A stretch of 64,000 bases of DNA from Pseudomonas ovata (GCF_003131185.1 NZ_QFFU01000007.1:62001-126000); one strand, 5' to 3'. Positions 37,127 to 46,734 are shown, counted from the first letter of the stretch. Program-made: numbers and translations. Notes: generated by a model from the letters alone, not told the origin.

Positions 37127-40100
37127 TCAGGCCTCGACCATTGCCAGGGCTTCTTCCACATCGACTGCCACCAGCCGCGAACACCCCGGTTCGTGCATGG
37201 TCACACCCATCAGTTGATCGGCCATTTCCATGGCGATCTTGTTGTGCGTGATATAGATGAACTGCACCGTGGCAGACATCTCCTTTACCAGACGCGCATA
37301 GCGCCCCACGTTGGCGTCATCCAGCGGTGCATCGACTTCGTCGAGCATGCAGAACGGCGCCGGGTTGAGCTTGAAGATCGCAAAGACCAGGGCCAATGCC
37401 GTCAGGGCCTTCTCGCCGCCGGATAACAAATGGATGGTGCTGTTCTTCTTGCCCGGGGGACGCGCCATGATTGTCACCCCTGTATCGAGTAAATCTTCGC
37501 CCGTCAGTTCCAAATAAGCAGAGCCACCCCCGAAAACTTTTGGAAAAAGGGCCTGGATTCCACTGTTTATCTGATCGAAGGTGTCCTTGAAGCGGTTGCG
37601 GGTTTCCTTGTCGATCTTGCGGATGACGTTTTCCAGCGTGTCCAGGGCTTCGACCAGATCGGCATCCTGGGCATCCAGATAACGCTTGCGCTCCGATTGC
37701 TGCTGGTACTCGTCGATGGCCGCCAGGTTGATCGCGCCGAGGCGCTGGATACGCGCGCCGATATTTTCCAGTTCCTGCTCGGCCTCGCGTTCGCTGGCCT
37801 CGGGCGCCAGGGTGGCAATGACCCCGTCCAGGTCATAGCCGTCCTCGTGCAACTGCTCTTCAAGGGCCTTGCGTCGCACGCTCAGCGTTTGCCAGTCCAG
37901 GCGCTGCTGCTCCAGTTGCCCGCGCAACAGCTGTGACTGCTGCTCGGCCTGGGTGCGACGCTTTTCGACCTCGCGCAATTCACGGTCGGCGTCTTCGAGC
38001 GCATTCTTGGCCACGCGCATTTCTTCATCGACTGCCATGCGCCGTTCCAGCAATTCCTCAAGCTTCAGGCGCAGCTCTTCAAGCGGCGCGGCGCCCTCCT
38101 CCAGGTTCAGGCTCAGTTGCTCGCGGCGCTCATCGAGGCGTTCGGACTGCATGCGCAAGCGCGCAAGCGCCTGATGTGTCGAGTCGTACTGGGCCTTGAG
38201 CGAGCCCAGGCGCACGGCCAACTGATGGCTGCGATCCTTGTGCTGGCGTGCTTCCTGACGTACCCGATCAAGCCGCTCGCGCAGGCTGTCACGCAGGCCT
38301 TGCAGCACCTCGCGCTGTTCGGTGTCCAGGGCCATGGCGTCCAGCGCTTCCTGCAACTGCAGGCGCGAATCGCCCAGGTTTTCATGCTCCAGGGTGCGCT
38401 GCCCGGCCAGTTCGGCCAGCTCCTGCTCCAGCCGTACACGGCGCAGGGTCAACTGCTCGGCACGGGCCTTGGCCGCCGACAGGCGCGCCTTGAGCTCACC
38501 TTGCTGGCGGTGCTCATCCTGCAACTGCCGACGCAGTGTTTCGCGGTGTTCTTCCTGCTGCGCCTGCTGTTCACGCAGGGTCTGCAAACGCTCTTGCAGA
38601 TCAGCCAGGGTCGCTTCACGGGCGTCACGCTCCACCACCAGCCGCTGGATTTCCTGGCCACGTGCCAACACGCCGCTCTGGGTCTCGTCGGCACGGCGCA
38701 CCCGCAGGAAATCACGCCCCACCCAATAACCGTCACGGCTGATCAGGCTTTGCCCGGCCTGCAATGTACGGCGCAGGCGCAGGGCCTCATCGAGGTCGGG
38801 CACGGCCAGTATCGGCCCCAGCCAGCCTGACAGGTCCAGCGCGCTGTCGACCTTGTCCAGCAGGCTGCCGGCCGGGGGCAAACCCTTCGCCGCAGCGCGT
38901 GCCGGGCTTACCAGGCGCAGATCGCCCTGACTGAAGCCGGCCAGGTCCAGGCCGGCCAGGTCATCGACCAGCACCGCCTGCAGATCGGCCCCCAGCACGG
39001 TCTCGACCGCCAGCTCCCAGCCGGCCTCGACGCTCAGGCCCTCGGCCAGCCGCGGATGCTCGCTCAACTGCTGCTCACGCAGCCATTCGGCGGTGCCGGT
39101 GCCCGGGTCCAGCGCCGCCTGCTGCAAGGCTTCCAGCGAGGCCAGACGCCCTTGCAAGCGTTGCAGTTCACCCTGGGCCTGCTGTTGATCCTCGGTGGCG
39201 TGCTGCAAGGTGGCGCGCAATTGCTCAAGCCGCTCGACAGCCTGCTCTTCGCCCAGCTGCAGGTCTTCGAGGGTCAACTCGCGGATTGCCAGTTCTTCTT
39301 CCTGCCCCTGGATCGCGGCATCTTCGGGGTCTGCGGCCAACACCTGCAACTCTTCACCGAGCCTTCGCTGACGCTCGGCCAACCGTTCCAAAGTCTGCTC
39401 AAGCTGCTGGATGCGCGACTGCTGCACTTGGGCCTGGCGCTGTGGTTCGGCCGATTGCTGATTGAAACGGTCCCACTGCTCCTGCCAGCCGTGCATGGCG
39501 CTCTCGGCGTCTTCCAGGGCGATGGCCGACTCTTCGGCGGCAGCAGCGGTCATTTCCTGCTCGGGCTCGAGCATTTCCAGCTCTTCGTTCAGGGTCGCCA
39601 GCAAGGTGCTGTCATGGCCCAGGTGCGACTCGGTCTCCTGGCGTGCCTGTTCGGCTTCGCGCAGGTCGTCCTGCAACTGGCGCAGGCGTTGCTGGCCATG
39701 CTGGATGCTCTGCTCGATGCGGGCAATGTCGCCGCCCACCGAGTAGAACCGTGCCTGAACCAGGTTGAAGCGTTCCGACAGGTCGTGATGACCATCGCGC
39801 AGGCGCTCGATGCCGGCATCGGCATTGCGCTGCTCGGCCACAAGGGCCTCGAAGCCAACTTCCTGATCGCCGATCACCGCCTCGCGCTGGCGCACTTGCT
39901 CGTTCAGGGCCTGCCATCGCAGAGCCGACAGCTGCGCCTTGAGCTGACGCTCTTCGGTCTTGTACTGCTGGTATTTCTCGGCGGACTGGGCCTGGCGATG
40001 CAGGCGCTCAAGCTGGCGTTCGAGTTCTTCGCGCAGGTCGCTCAGGCGCGCCAGGTTGTCCTGGGTGCGGCGAATGCGGTTCTCGGTTTCGCGGCGGCGC

Positions 40101-40624
40101 TCCTTGTATTTGGAGATGCCGGCGGCTTCCTCGATAAAATTGCGCAGCTCTTCGGGCTTGGCTTCGATCAGCTTGGAGATCATGCCCTGCTCGATGATCG
40201 AGTAGCTGCGCGGGCCAAGGCCGGTGCCGAGGAAAATATCGGTAATGTCCTTGCGCCGGCACTTGGTGCCGTTGAGGAAATAGGTGTTCTGGCTGTCGCG
40301 CGTCACCTTGCGGCGAATGGAGATTTCGGCGTAGGCAGCATACTCGCCCACCAGCGTGCCATCGCTGTTGTCGAACACCAGCTCGATGCTCGCCTGGCTG
40401 ACCGGCTTGCGACTGGTGGAGCCGTTGAAGATGACGTCGGTCATCGACTCGCCGCGCAGGTTCTTGGCCGAGCTTTCGCCCATGACCCAGCGCACCGCAT
40501 CGATGATGTTGGATTTGCCGCAACCATTGGGACCGACCACGGCCGCCATGTTGCTGGGAAAATTCACCGTGGTCGGGTCGACGAAGGACTTGAACCCGGC
40601 GAGCTTGATGCATTTGAGGCGCAT
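37127..40624 (-). CDS. smc: Chromosome partition protein SMC
   Basis: 1165 residues. Walker A PNGCGKSNIIDAV near the N-terminus, long coiled coils (about 165-500 and 680-1000), hinge (about 510-640), signature LLSGGEKALTALALVF and Walker B CMLDEVDAPLDDAN at the C-terminus. Condenses and organises chromosomes. Start MRLKCIKLAGFKSF set by family. It begins 4 bp after the gntR stop, so the two may be cotranscribed. Confidence 0.97.
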   Translation of the reverse strand: MRLKCIKLAGFKSFVDPTTVNFPSNMAAVVGPNGCGKSNIIDAVRWVMGESSAKNLRGESMTDVIFNGSTSRKPVSQASIELVFDNSDGTLVGEYAAYAEISIRRKVTRDSQNTYFLNGTKCRRKDITDIFLGTGLGPRSYSIIEQGMISKLIEAKPEELRNFIEEAAGISKYKERRRETENRIRRTQDNLARLSDLREELERQLERLHRQAQSAEKYQQYKTEERQLKAQLSALRWQALNEQVRQREAVIGDQEVGFEALVAEQRNADAGIERLRDGHHDLSERFNLVQARFYSVGGDIARIEQSIQHGQQRLRQLQDDLREAEQARQETESHLGHDSTLLATLNEELEMLEPEQEMTAAAAEESAIALEDAESAMHGWQEQWDRFNQQSAEPQRQAQVQQSRIQQLEQTLERLAERQRRLGEELQVLAADPEDAAIQGQEEELAIRELTLEDLQLGEEQAVERLEQLRATLQHATEDQQQAQGELQRLQGRLASLEALQQAALDPGTGTAEWLREQQLSEHPRLAEGLSVEAGWELAVETVLGADLQAVLVDDLAGLDLAGFSQGDLRLVSPARAAAKGLPPAGSLLDKVDSALDLSGWLGPILAVPDLDEALRLRRTLQAGQSLISRDGYWVGRDFLRVRRADETQSGVLARGQEIQRLVVERDAREATLADLQERLQTLREQQAQQEEHRETLRRQLQDEHRQQGELKARLSAAKARAEQLTLRRVRLEQELAELAGQRTLEHENLGDSRLQLQEALDAMALDTEQREVLQGLRDSLRERLDRVRQEARQHKDRSHQLAVRLGSLKAQYDSTHQALARLRMQSERLDERREQLSLNLEEGAAPLEELRLKLEELLERRMAVDEEMRVAKNALEDADRELREVEKRRTQAEQQSQLLRGQLEQQRLDWQTLSVRRKALEEQLHEDGYDLDGVIATLAPEASEREAEQELENIGARIQRLGAINLAAIDEYQQQSERKRYLDAQDADLVEALDTLENVIRKIDKETRNRFKDTFDQINSGIQALFPKVFGGGSAYLELTGEDLLDTGVTIMARPPGKKNSTIHLLSGGEKALTALALVFAIFKLNPAPFCMLDEVDAPLDDANVGRYARLVKEMSATVQFIYITHNKIAMEMADQLMGVTMHEPGCSRLVAVDVEEALAMVEA

Positions 40625-40628
40625 GCCG

Positions 40629-41285
40629 TCAGTCCGCCGCCAGGGCGGCCAGCACCAGTTGGCAGTTGCGCTGGCCATAAGCCTTGAGCACGCTGCGGAT
40701 GCGCGCCTGGTCGCGGTCGATCACGGCATGCAGCAGTTGCGCGAACAGCTCGAGAAAGTCGCCCATCTCGGCCTTGCGCTGCTCCAGCGCCAGGTAATAG
40801 TTGCGGCTCATGGACGGTTGCAGGTTCTCGATGGTTTCTTGCAGGTACGGGTTATCGGCAAACGGAAACGCCGCACGCATCACGCTGAAGCTGTCTTCGA
40901 CGAAGGCCTGCACGTCCTGGCGGTCATGGCTGGCCTGCAGGCGTTGCTGGATGATCACGAAGGCTTGCAGGTCGCTCTGCTGCTGCCAGCGCTCGGCCAC
41001 CTCCAGCGCCAGCAGGATGTAAAGCTCGCTCATCAGCGTGCACAGGCTGGTGACGTGATGGGCATTGAGTGCGGTCACCTGGGCCCCGCGACGCGGCAGG
41101 ATCACCACCAGGTGGCGGCGCTGCAGGATCAGCAGGGCTTCGCGCACCGAGCCGCGGCTGACATTCAATGACTGCGTGACCTTCTGCTCCTGGATGCGCT
41201 CACCAGGCTTGAGTTCGCCACGGATGATCCGTTCGGCCAAATGTTGGGCGATTTGCTCGGCCAGGCTGTCGGGAGCCTTGAACAT
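40629..41285 (-). CDS. GntR-family transcriptional regulator (FadR/FCD subfamily)
   Basis: 218 residues. Winged helix with ERIQEQKVTQSLNVSRGSVREALLILQRRHLV, then an all-helical FCD ligand domain (about 85-215). AAGGAA ribosome site. In P. putida-like genomes a regulator of this type lies next to smc and the xanthine dehydrogenase/guanine deaminase genes; here an accessory operon lies between it and guaD. Target therefore uncertain, purine catabolism possible. Confidence 0.88.
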   Translation of the reverse strand: MFKAPDSLAEQIAQHLAERIIRGELKPGERIQEQKVTQSLNVSRGSVREALLILQRRHLVVILPRRGAQVTALNAHHVTSLCTLMSELYILLALEVAERWQQQSDLQAFVIIQQRLQASHDRQDVQAFVEDSFSVMRAAFPFADNPYLQETIENLQPSMSRNYYLALEQRKAEMGDFLELFAQLLHAVIDRDQARIRSVLKAYGQRNCQLVLAALAAD

Positions 41286-41403
41286 CGTTTGATTCCTTCG
41301 CAACTACAGACTCGATACAAGCGGCGCAGTGTATCTCAAGCGTAGAAGCATTGGCGCAAACTCTTGCGAGGTTAGTGACCAACTGTTGCTGCGCCGCAAA
41401 TGC

Positions 41404-41435
41404 CTGTGCGCAGGCCTTCGGGGGTCTGCGCACAG
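41404..41435. repeat. Hairpin downstream of the EamA operon
   Basis: CTGTGCGCAG / CTGCGCACAG, a perfect 10-bp inverted repeat with a 12-nt loop, 36 bp beyond the EamA stop. No T-run on either strand, so it is a transcript-end hairpin rather than a clear terminator. Confidence 0.5.
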
Positions 41436-41470
41436 CGTCCGTCGGTACAGGGTTGCAAAGGACTGCCGGC

Positions 41471-42382
41471 CTACACGGTCTCGGCCGCGGCGGCATCAGG
41501 GGCCATTTGCGGCGGCTTGATCGAGCCTATGTACACCGCCACGATGGTCAACAGCGCCCCGCCGATCTGCACGGCCGAACTGGCCTTGCCCAACAACGTG
41601 ATATCAATGAAATAAGTGATCACCGGCTCCAGCAGCAGGATCAGGCCGGCCAGACCCAGGCTCAGTGCGCCGATCGAGCGGTTGACCAGCAACCAGCCGA
41701 CAAACTGCACCAGGACCCCGTAGATGATCAGCATCCACAAGGTCTGTGTGTCGACGATTGCCAGGCTTTCGTTATTCAGCAACGCATACACCAGCAACAC
41801 CAGGGCTGCCCACAGGCTCAGGTTGAGCATCTGCGCAATCTTGTCGCCACCACCGTCCGGCAACTGGGTGTTGACCTTGAGGAAATACACGCAGATCGCA
41901 TAGGCCAGTCCCGACAACACGCCATACACCACGCCCTTGATGCCCAGCGCACTGCGCATTTCCGGCATCAGCAGCAGGTACAGCCCCACGAACGCCAGAC
42001 AGATGGAAATCACAAAGTAGATCGACGGCTTTTCCTTCAACAGGAAAAGCCCCAGCAAGGTCATGAAAAACACCTGGCAGTTGGTCAGGATCGAACCGAT
42101 GCCGGGCCCCACGATATAGATGCTCTGGTGCCAGAGCACCAGGTCGATGGCCAGGAATACACCGGCCAGCGCCGTGTACATCTGGGCCCGCAGGCTGCTG
42201 AGCAGCACCGGAGTCTTGCGCACCTTGAGCAACAGGTAGAACAGGATCGATGCAAACAGCATGCGATAGAACCCTGCCCCGCCTGCGCCGATATTGGCAA
42301 AGGCCACGGCCAGCGCCGACAGGCTGAGCATCAGCCCGCCAAGGGTCAGTTCGATGATTGCCCGATTGTTGTTAGTTGACAT
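41471..42382 (-). CDS. EamA/DMT-family transporter (probable exporter)
   Basis: 303 residues, ten membrane helices in two EamA repeats, e.g. GAGGAGFYRMLFASILFYLLL and VQFVGWLLVNRSIGALSLGLAGLILLLEP (about 225-252). The family exports amino acids and small metabolites. The start MSTNNNRAIIE overlaps the aminotransferase end by 11 bp, so it is the last gene of a four-gene operon; likely exports the product. Confidence 0.9.
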   Translation of the reverse strand: MSTNNNRAIIELTLGGLMLSLSALAVAFANIGAGGAGFYRMLFASILFYLLLKVRKTPVLLSSLRAQMYTALAGVFLAIDLVLWHQSIYIVGPGIGSILTNCQVFFMTLLGLFLLKEKPSIYFVISICLAFVGLYLLLMPEMRSALGIKGVVYGVLSGLAYAICVYFLKVNTQLPDGGGDKIAQMLNLSLWAALVLLVYALLNNESLAIVDTQTLWMLIIYGVLVQFVGWLLVNRSIGALSLGLAGLILLLEPVITYFIDITLLGKASSAVQIGGALLTIVAVYIGSIKPPQMAPDAAAAETV

Positions 42383-43724
42383 CAGCGACCTCCCGGGTCG
42401 TACGCAGCGTGTCGAGATCATTGCCTGGCGCCTGGCTGCCCGTGCGGCCCAGCACCTGGTGCATGGCCGCGAAGAGACGCTCAAGCCCGGTGTGCAGGGT
42501 CGGTGTATCGATGGTCAGCGCCGGCATCAGCTTGAGCACCTGGTCCTCGGGGCCGCAGCGCTCGATGATCAGGTGGCGCTCGAAGCAGGCACGCATCACC
42601 TCGGCCGCCCGCGAGGCGTCGTGGAATTCGATGCCATAAAACAGCCCGCGACCGCGTATGGCCTTGATGTGCACCGCAAAGCGTTCGCTCACCTGGCCCA
42701 GCCAGCGTTGCAGGTGGGCTTCGCTGACCTTGATGTGCTCGACCAGCCGCTCGTCGCACCAGAATGTTTCCAGGGTCCGGGTCGCGGCCACGAACGCCAG
42801 GCTGTTGCCCCGGAAAGTGCCGTTGTCCTCGCCGGGCCGCCATTGATCCAGCTCCGGATGGTGCAGCAGCAGCGCGAACGGCAGCGCATAACCGCTCAAG
42901 GACTTCGACAGGCAGACCATGTCGGGTGTGATGCCGGACGGCTCGAAGCTGAAAAACGTCCCGGTGCGGCCGCAGCCGGCCTGGATATCGTCGACGATCA
43001 ACAGAATGTCGTGTGCAGCGGTCAGCTGCCGCAGGCGTTGCAGCCACTCGGCCGAGGCCATGTTGATGCCACCTTCGCCCTGCACGGTTTCCAGGATCAC
43101 GGCCGCCGGAAGGTCCAGCCCCGAGCTGTTGTCGTTGAGCAGGCGCTCGAAGTAGGCAATCGAATCCAGCCCCGGCAGATAGTGCTCATACGGCAGGCGA
43201 AACACATAAGGATCGACGCCGGGCTGGCGATTGTCGCGACTGCCGGTCAGCCCCAGGGACGTGCCGGACATGCCGTGAAAGCCATTGGTAAAGCTGACGA
43301 CATGCCGGCGCCCGGTGACCTTGCGCGCCAGCTTGATCGCCGACTCGACCACACTGGTGCCGGTCGGCGACGTGAACTGCATCGTGTAGGCCAGCGCCCG
43401 CGGTTCGAGGATGATCCGCCGGAACGCCTGGATGAACGCCTGCTTGGCGCGGCTGTGCATGTCCAGCGCCCCCTGGATACCGTTGTCTTGCAGGTAATCG
43501 ATAAGCGCCGCCTTCACCGGTTCCGGGTTATGGCCGTAGTTCACCGAACCTGCGCAGCTTAAAAAGTCGATGTACGCCTGGCCTTGCACGTCATACAGCA
43601 GACTGCCCTGGGCACGGTCGAATATCACCGGAAAGCTGCGGCAATAGCTGCGTGCCTGCGACTCGGCTTCGGCAAATACCTTGTGCCCATCCGTTACTGA
43701 ACTATCCATCGCTTGCTTACTCAT
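42372..43724 (-). CDS. Class III aminotransferase, diaminobutyrate--2-oxoglutarate transaminase type
   Basis: 450 residues, PLP enzyme. Features: LSCAGSVNYGHNPEPVKAAL, TSPTGTSVVESAIKLARKVTGRR, FTNGFHGMS, VDDIQAGCGRTGTFFSFE, catalytic Lys in VCLSKSLSGYALPFALLL, and GTFRGNSLAF. These are the EctB/Dat signatures; it should convert L-aspartate 4-semialdehyde to L-2,4-diaminobutyrate. No ectA or ectC is adjacent, so it is not an ectoine operon, and no diaminobutyrate decarboxylase is present. It begins 17 bp after the monooxygenase. Confidence 0.9.
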   Translation of the reverse strand: MSKQAMDSSVTDGHKVFAEAESQARSYCRSFPVIFDRAQGSLLYDVQGQAYIDFLSCAGSVNYGHNPEPVKAALIDYLQDNGIQGALDMHSRAKQAFIQAFRRIILEPRALAYTMQFTSPTGTSVVESAIKLARKVTGRRHVVSFTNGFHGMSGTSLGLTGSRDNRQPGVDPYVFRLPYEHYLPGLDSIAYFERLLNDNSSGLDLPAAVILETVQGEGGINMASAEWLQRLRQLTAAHDILLIVDDIQAGCGRTGTFFSFEPSGITPDMVCLSKSLSGYALPFALLLHHPELDQWRPGEDNGTFRGNSLAFVAATRTLETFWCDERLVEHIKVSEAHLQRWLGQVSERFAVHIKAIRGRGLFYGIEFHDASRAAEVMRACFERHLIIERCGPEDQVLKLMPALTIDTPTLHTGLERLFAAMHQVLGRTGSQAPGNDLDTLRTTREVADVN

Positions 43725-43741
43725 GAAAAAATCGAATCCGC

Positions 43742-45085
43742 TCAGGCGCTTTTCTGCGCCGCCGGCTCAAGCCCAAGGCGAGCATTGAGCGAGGTGAAAA
43801 TATCCCGGGCGCGCAACGACAGCAGGCTGAAAGAGCCGGCATCGCCATAACCGTGGGAGGATTCGCACAAGCCGTTGAGGTAAAGCGCCGGCAGGCTGCA
43901 GCCTTCGCGGGCCGACAGGCTGTAGTCGCGCCCGATACGGATGACCCCATCCGCATCGCAAGCCAGGCACTCGGCCAGGTCCTTGAGCACGGCCGGAAAA
44001 CGCTCGTCCTGCTCGCCGGTGCCCAGGTTGCGAAAGCCGGTGGCCAGGACAATCGCGTCCAGGTTGTCGAGCGCTTCGCAGGTCTGGTCGCGTGTGTCGA
44101 GCACATTCAGCGTGTAGCCGTGTGTGTCGGGCGTGCAGCTCTGGATTTCATGCAGACCCTTGATGGTGACCCGCTCCTTGCCCTTGAGACGGTCTTCGTA
44201 CATGCCCACGTACAACTCGCCGATCACATCGGCATCGGCGGCCGAATAGTTGGTGTAGTGCAAGTGCCGATTGATGTGACGCTTGGCGTCGGCCGAGCTG
44301 TAGTAGTACTGGTCGACAAAGGCCGGGAAATACACATGCTCGCTGAACGGGCTGGTGTCCTTGAGACGAAAGCCATAGCCGCGCTGCACGTTGATGATCT
44401 CCAGCTGCGGCCAGGTATGACGCAGGTGCAGGATGATCTCGATGGCGCTCTGGCTGCCGCCCACCACCGCCACGCGCTTGAGCTCGCCCTGCCGGGACAG
44501 TTGCTCCAGGCGCCCCAGATACCGGGTCAGGTGAAACACCCGCTCCTCGGCACAGCCGGCAAAGGCCTTGGGGATTACCGGGGTACGGCCGGGCGCCAGC
44601 ACCAGCGAACGGGCATAGAATCGGTCGCCGGCCTGGGTGGTCACGCAATACAACTGGCTGGCGGAGTCGGTCTGGATCGAGGTCACCGCCTGGTTGTAGG
44701 CCACCTCATGAGCAAAGAACCCGGCCACCCAGCGCACGTACTCGGCAAATTCGCTGCGCAGCGGAAACTCCAGGCCAAGGTTCAGGTGTTCGAACAACCG
44801 ATCGTTTTCGAACAGGAAATTGGTGAAGGTGTAGCGGCTGCGCGGGTTGCGTGGCGTGACCAGGTCGCGGCTGGGATGGTTCTGGATATCGCTGCCCGCC
44901 AGCAACATTTCCGGTTGCCAGCGGGGGCCGGCATGGCGCTCGAGAAACAGCCGGGTGCCGCTGAATTGCAGCTCTTGCAATGCAATGGCCAGGGCAATGT
45001 TGGCCGGGCCGAAACCGATGCCGATCACATCGAACACCTGACCATGACGCCCGGCATCCCTGGCATTGACGGTATGAACACTCAT
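43742..45085 (-). CDS. Flavin-dependent N-hydroxylating monooxygenase (SidA/IucD/PvdA family)
   Basis: 447 residues. FAD motif GIGFGPANIALAIALQE (22-38), substrate/FAD region RWQPEMLLAGSDIQNHPSRD, NADPH motif VVGGSQSAIEIILHL (207-221), and C-terminal VLATGFRNLGTG. Family enzymes hydroxylate the terminal amine of ornithine, lysine or diamines to hydroxylamines. Next to a diaminobutyrate transaminase, the natural substrate may be diaminobutyrate or a derivative; that is inference. No NRPS or NIS synthetase is nearby. AGGAAAG ribosome site. Confidence 0.9.
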   Translation of the reverse strand: MSVHTVNARDAGRHGQVFDVIGIGFGPANIALAIALQELQFSGTRLFLERHAGPRWQPEMLLAGSDIQNHPSRDLVTPRNPRSRYTFTNFLFENDRLFEHLNLGLEFPLRSEFAEYVRWVAGFFAHEVAYNQAVTSIQTDSASQLYCVTTQAGDRFYARSLVLAPGRTPVIPKAFAGCAEERVFHLTRYLGRLEQLSRQGELKRVAVVGGSQSAIEIILHLRHTWPQLEIINVQRGYGFRLKDTSPFSEHVYFPAFVDQYYYSSADAKRHINRHLHYTNYSAADADVIGELYVGMYEDRLKGKERVTIKGLHEIQSCTPDTHGYTLNVLDTRDQTCEALDNLDAIVLATGFRNLGTGEQDERFPAVLKDLAECLACDADGVIRIGRDYSLSAREGCSLPALYLNGLCESSHGYGDAGSFSLLSLRARDIFTSLNARLGLEPAAQKSA

Positions 45086-45177
45086 CCTTGCTTTCCTTTA
45101 TTACAGTCAGTCTGCTGGCTCGACACAGCGGAGCACCGCGCAGGGTGTCCGCCATCAAGCCCATCGGGGGAGACGCT

Positions 45178-45801
45178 TCAGCCTTCCTGCGCGGCCAGCT
45201 TTAACCATTGCTGCACCGGCGCACAGGCCAGCACCTGATCGACGTACCCTTGCAGCGATGCCGGCACCTCGATGCCGTAGCGACGAAAACGGAACACCAC
45301 CGGCGCAAACATCGCATCGACAATGCCGAAGGCGCCGCACAGGAACGCGTGCGAACCGCTGCGCTCACGCAGTTGGGTCCAGATCGCGAAGATCCGCCGG
45401 ATGTCTTCTTGCGTGTCCGGCGTCAACGGTTCCGGGGTCTCGCCGGTTTGCAGGCCAAACGACAGTTGCGTGCGCAGGTGGATGAAACCCGAATGCATTT
45501 CCGCTGCCGCAGCACGCGCCAGCGCCTTGAGCTGCGCGTCTTCGGGCCACAGGTTGGCGGCCGGGTAGGCGCTGGCGATGTATTCGCAGATCGCCAGGCT
45601 GTCATTGATGACGATGCCATCAAGCACCAGGGCCGGCACTTTGCCGGAGGGTGAATAGGCCAGGATGTTCTGGCGGGTGTCGCGCTGTTCCAGCCGGACC
45701 TGAACGGTATCGAAGGCCACATCGGCGGTCACCAGCGCCAGCCAGGCGCGAAACGACCATGAAGACTTATTGAAATCCCCGATAACCAGTTTTGTAGACA
45801 T
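45178..45801 (-). CDS. Glutathione S-transferase family protein
   Basis: 207 residues. N-terminal thioredoxin-like domain with SSWSFRAWLAL and GKVPALVLDGIVINDSLAICEYIA, C-terminal helical domain. Could conjugate glutathione to, or isomerise, a reactive intermediate. First gene of the minus-strand operon, 92 bp upstream of the monooxygenase, and divergent from an AraC regulator. GGAG ribosome site. Confidence 0.88.
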   Translation of the reverse strand: MSTKLVIGDFNKSSWSFRAWLALVTADVAFDTVQVRLEQRDTRQNILAYSPSGKVPALVLDGIVINDSLAICEYIASAYPAANLWPEDAQLKALARAAAAEMHSGFIHLRTQLSFGLQTGETPEPLTPDTQEDIRRIFAIWTQLRERSGSHAFLCGAFGIVDAMFAPVVFRFRRYGIEVPASLQGYVDQVLACAPVQQWLKLAAQEG

Positions 45802-45825
45802 TGAACGCTCCGCACCGCGTGTGAT

Positions 45826-45890
45826 ATGAAATGGCCAGTCACTCTATAAGCCTTGCGCACCTCGGTATTGCACAAAACTGGACATTTCAT
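45826..45890. promoter_or_regulatory. Inverted repeat between GST and AraC genes
   Basis: ATGAAATGGCCAGT (45826-45839) and ACTGGACATTTCAT (45877-45890) are inverted with 13 of 14 positions matching. The right half covers the AraC start codon at 45889. It may be a regulator operator pair spanning both divergent promoters, or an RNA stem masking the start codon. Confidence 0.5.
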
Positions 45891-46734
45891 GGAAGAGCCG
45901 CCACACATCGCCCCCCCTGGAAAGGGCAAGGACTTCGTCAATTTCTGGCGCATTCCGGAGGGCGACTGCGAGCTGTTATCGGCGCATTACAGCACCCAGT
46001 CCTTCGGACGGCACTCGCATGATCGCTATGCGGTCGGGGTGATCAGCGGCGGGGCCGAAAAGCTGTTCTATCGTGGCCGCTACGCACTCGGCGGGGCCGG
46101 CAGCGTGGTCACCATCAGCCCTGGCGAAATTCATGACGGCCTGCCGGGCAGCGAAGAAGGCTGGGCCTATCGCATGCTTTATCTCGACCCGCAATGGGTC
46201 AGCCGTACGGTGTTTCAAGGACGTTTTGGCGAAGATCACATTCATCTGTTCCAGACCGCGATCAACCAGACGCCTGACGTTTCCAGGGTGTTTCTGCATC
46301 GGCACCGGCTCATTGAACACACCCCTTCCGGCCTGGAGCGGGAAACCCTGCTGCTGGACCTGATTGCCCAGCTGTTCGAACGCAGCGGCGCGCCGGTCGT
46401 GACCCTCGATACCCGCGAGCCGCATGCGGTCAGACAGATCAGGCAAAAGCTGGAAGATGACTTTGACAAAGCGGTGTCGCTGGAAGAACTGGCGCAGATG
46501 GTCAACCTCGATGCCTTGTACCTGATCCGCGTGTTCAAGAAATGCGTGGGGGTGACGCCGCACAGCTACCAGATCCAGAAACGCATTGCGCATACCCAGA
46601 AGCTGCTGCGCCGCGGTGCCGGCCTGGCCGAAGCGTCATTCGCCTGCGGCTTCTTCGACCAGAGCCACATGAGCCGGGCATTCAAGAAAGTGGTCGGCAT
46701 GACCCCCGGCAGCTTTCGCAGGCTCTGCAACTGA
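45889..46734 (+). CDS. AraC-family transcriptional regulator with cupin-type sensor domain
   Basis: 281 residues. N-terminal AraC arm/cupin (SFGRHSHDRYAVGVISGGAEKLFYRGR) and C-terminal HTH pair (VSLEELAQMVNLDALYLIRVFKKCVGVTPHSYQIQKR; GFFDQSHMSRAFKKVVGMTPGSFR). Ends in a family-typical motif. Divergent from the GST operon and 82 bp upstream of guaD on the same strand, so it probably controls the divergent operon. An alternative start 12 codons upstream (TTG) is possible. Confidence 0.88.
   Translation: MEEPPHIAPPGKGKDFVNFWRIPEGDCELLSAHYSTQSFGRHSHDRYAVGVISGGAEKLFYRGRYALGGAGSVVTISPGEIHDGLPGSEEGWAYRMLYLDPQWVSRTVFQGRFGEDHIHLFQTAINQTPDVSRVFLHRHRLIEHTPSGLERETLLLDLIAQLFERSGAPVVTLDTREPHAVRQIRQKLEDDFDKAVSLEELAQMVNLDALYLIRVFKKCVGVTPHSYQIQKRIAHTQKLLRRGAGLAEASFACGFFDQSHMSRAFKKVVGMTPGSFRRLCN

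Noticed and set aside
39056..40687. 543-codon plus-strand frame over smc
   Set aside because: Antisense shadow of smc.
42372..45085. Ectoine or classical hydroxamate siderophore cluster
   Set aside because: ectA/ectC, decarboxylase, acyltransferase and NRPS/NIS genes are all absent in the neighbourhood.
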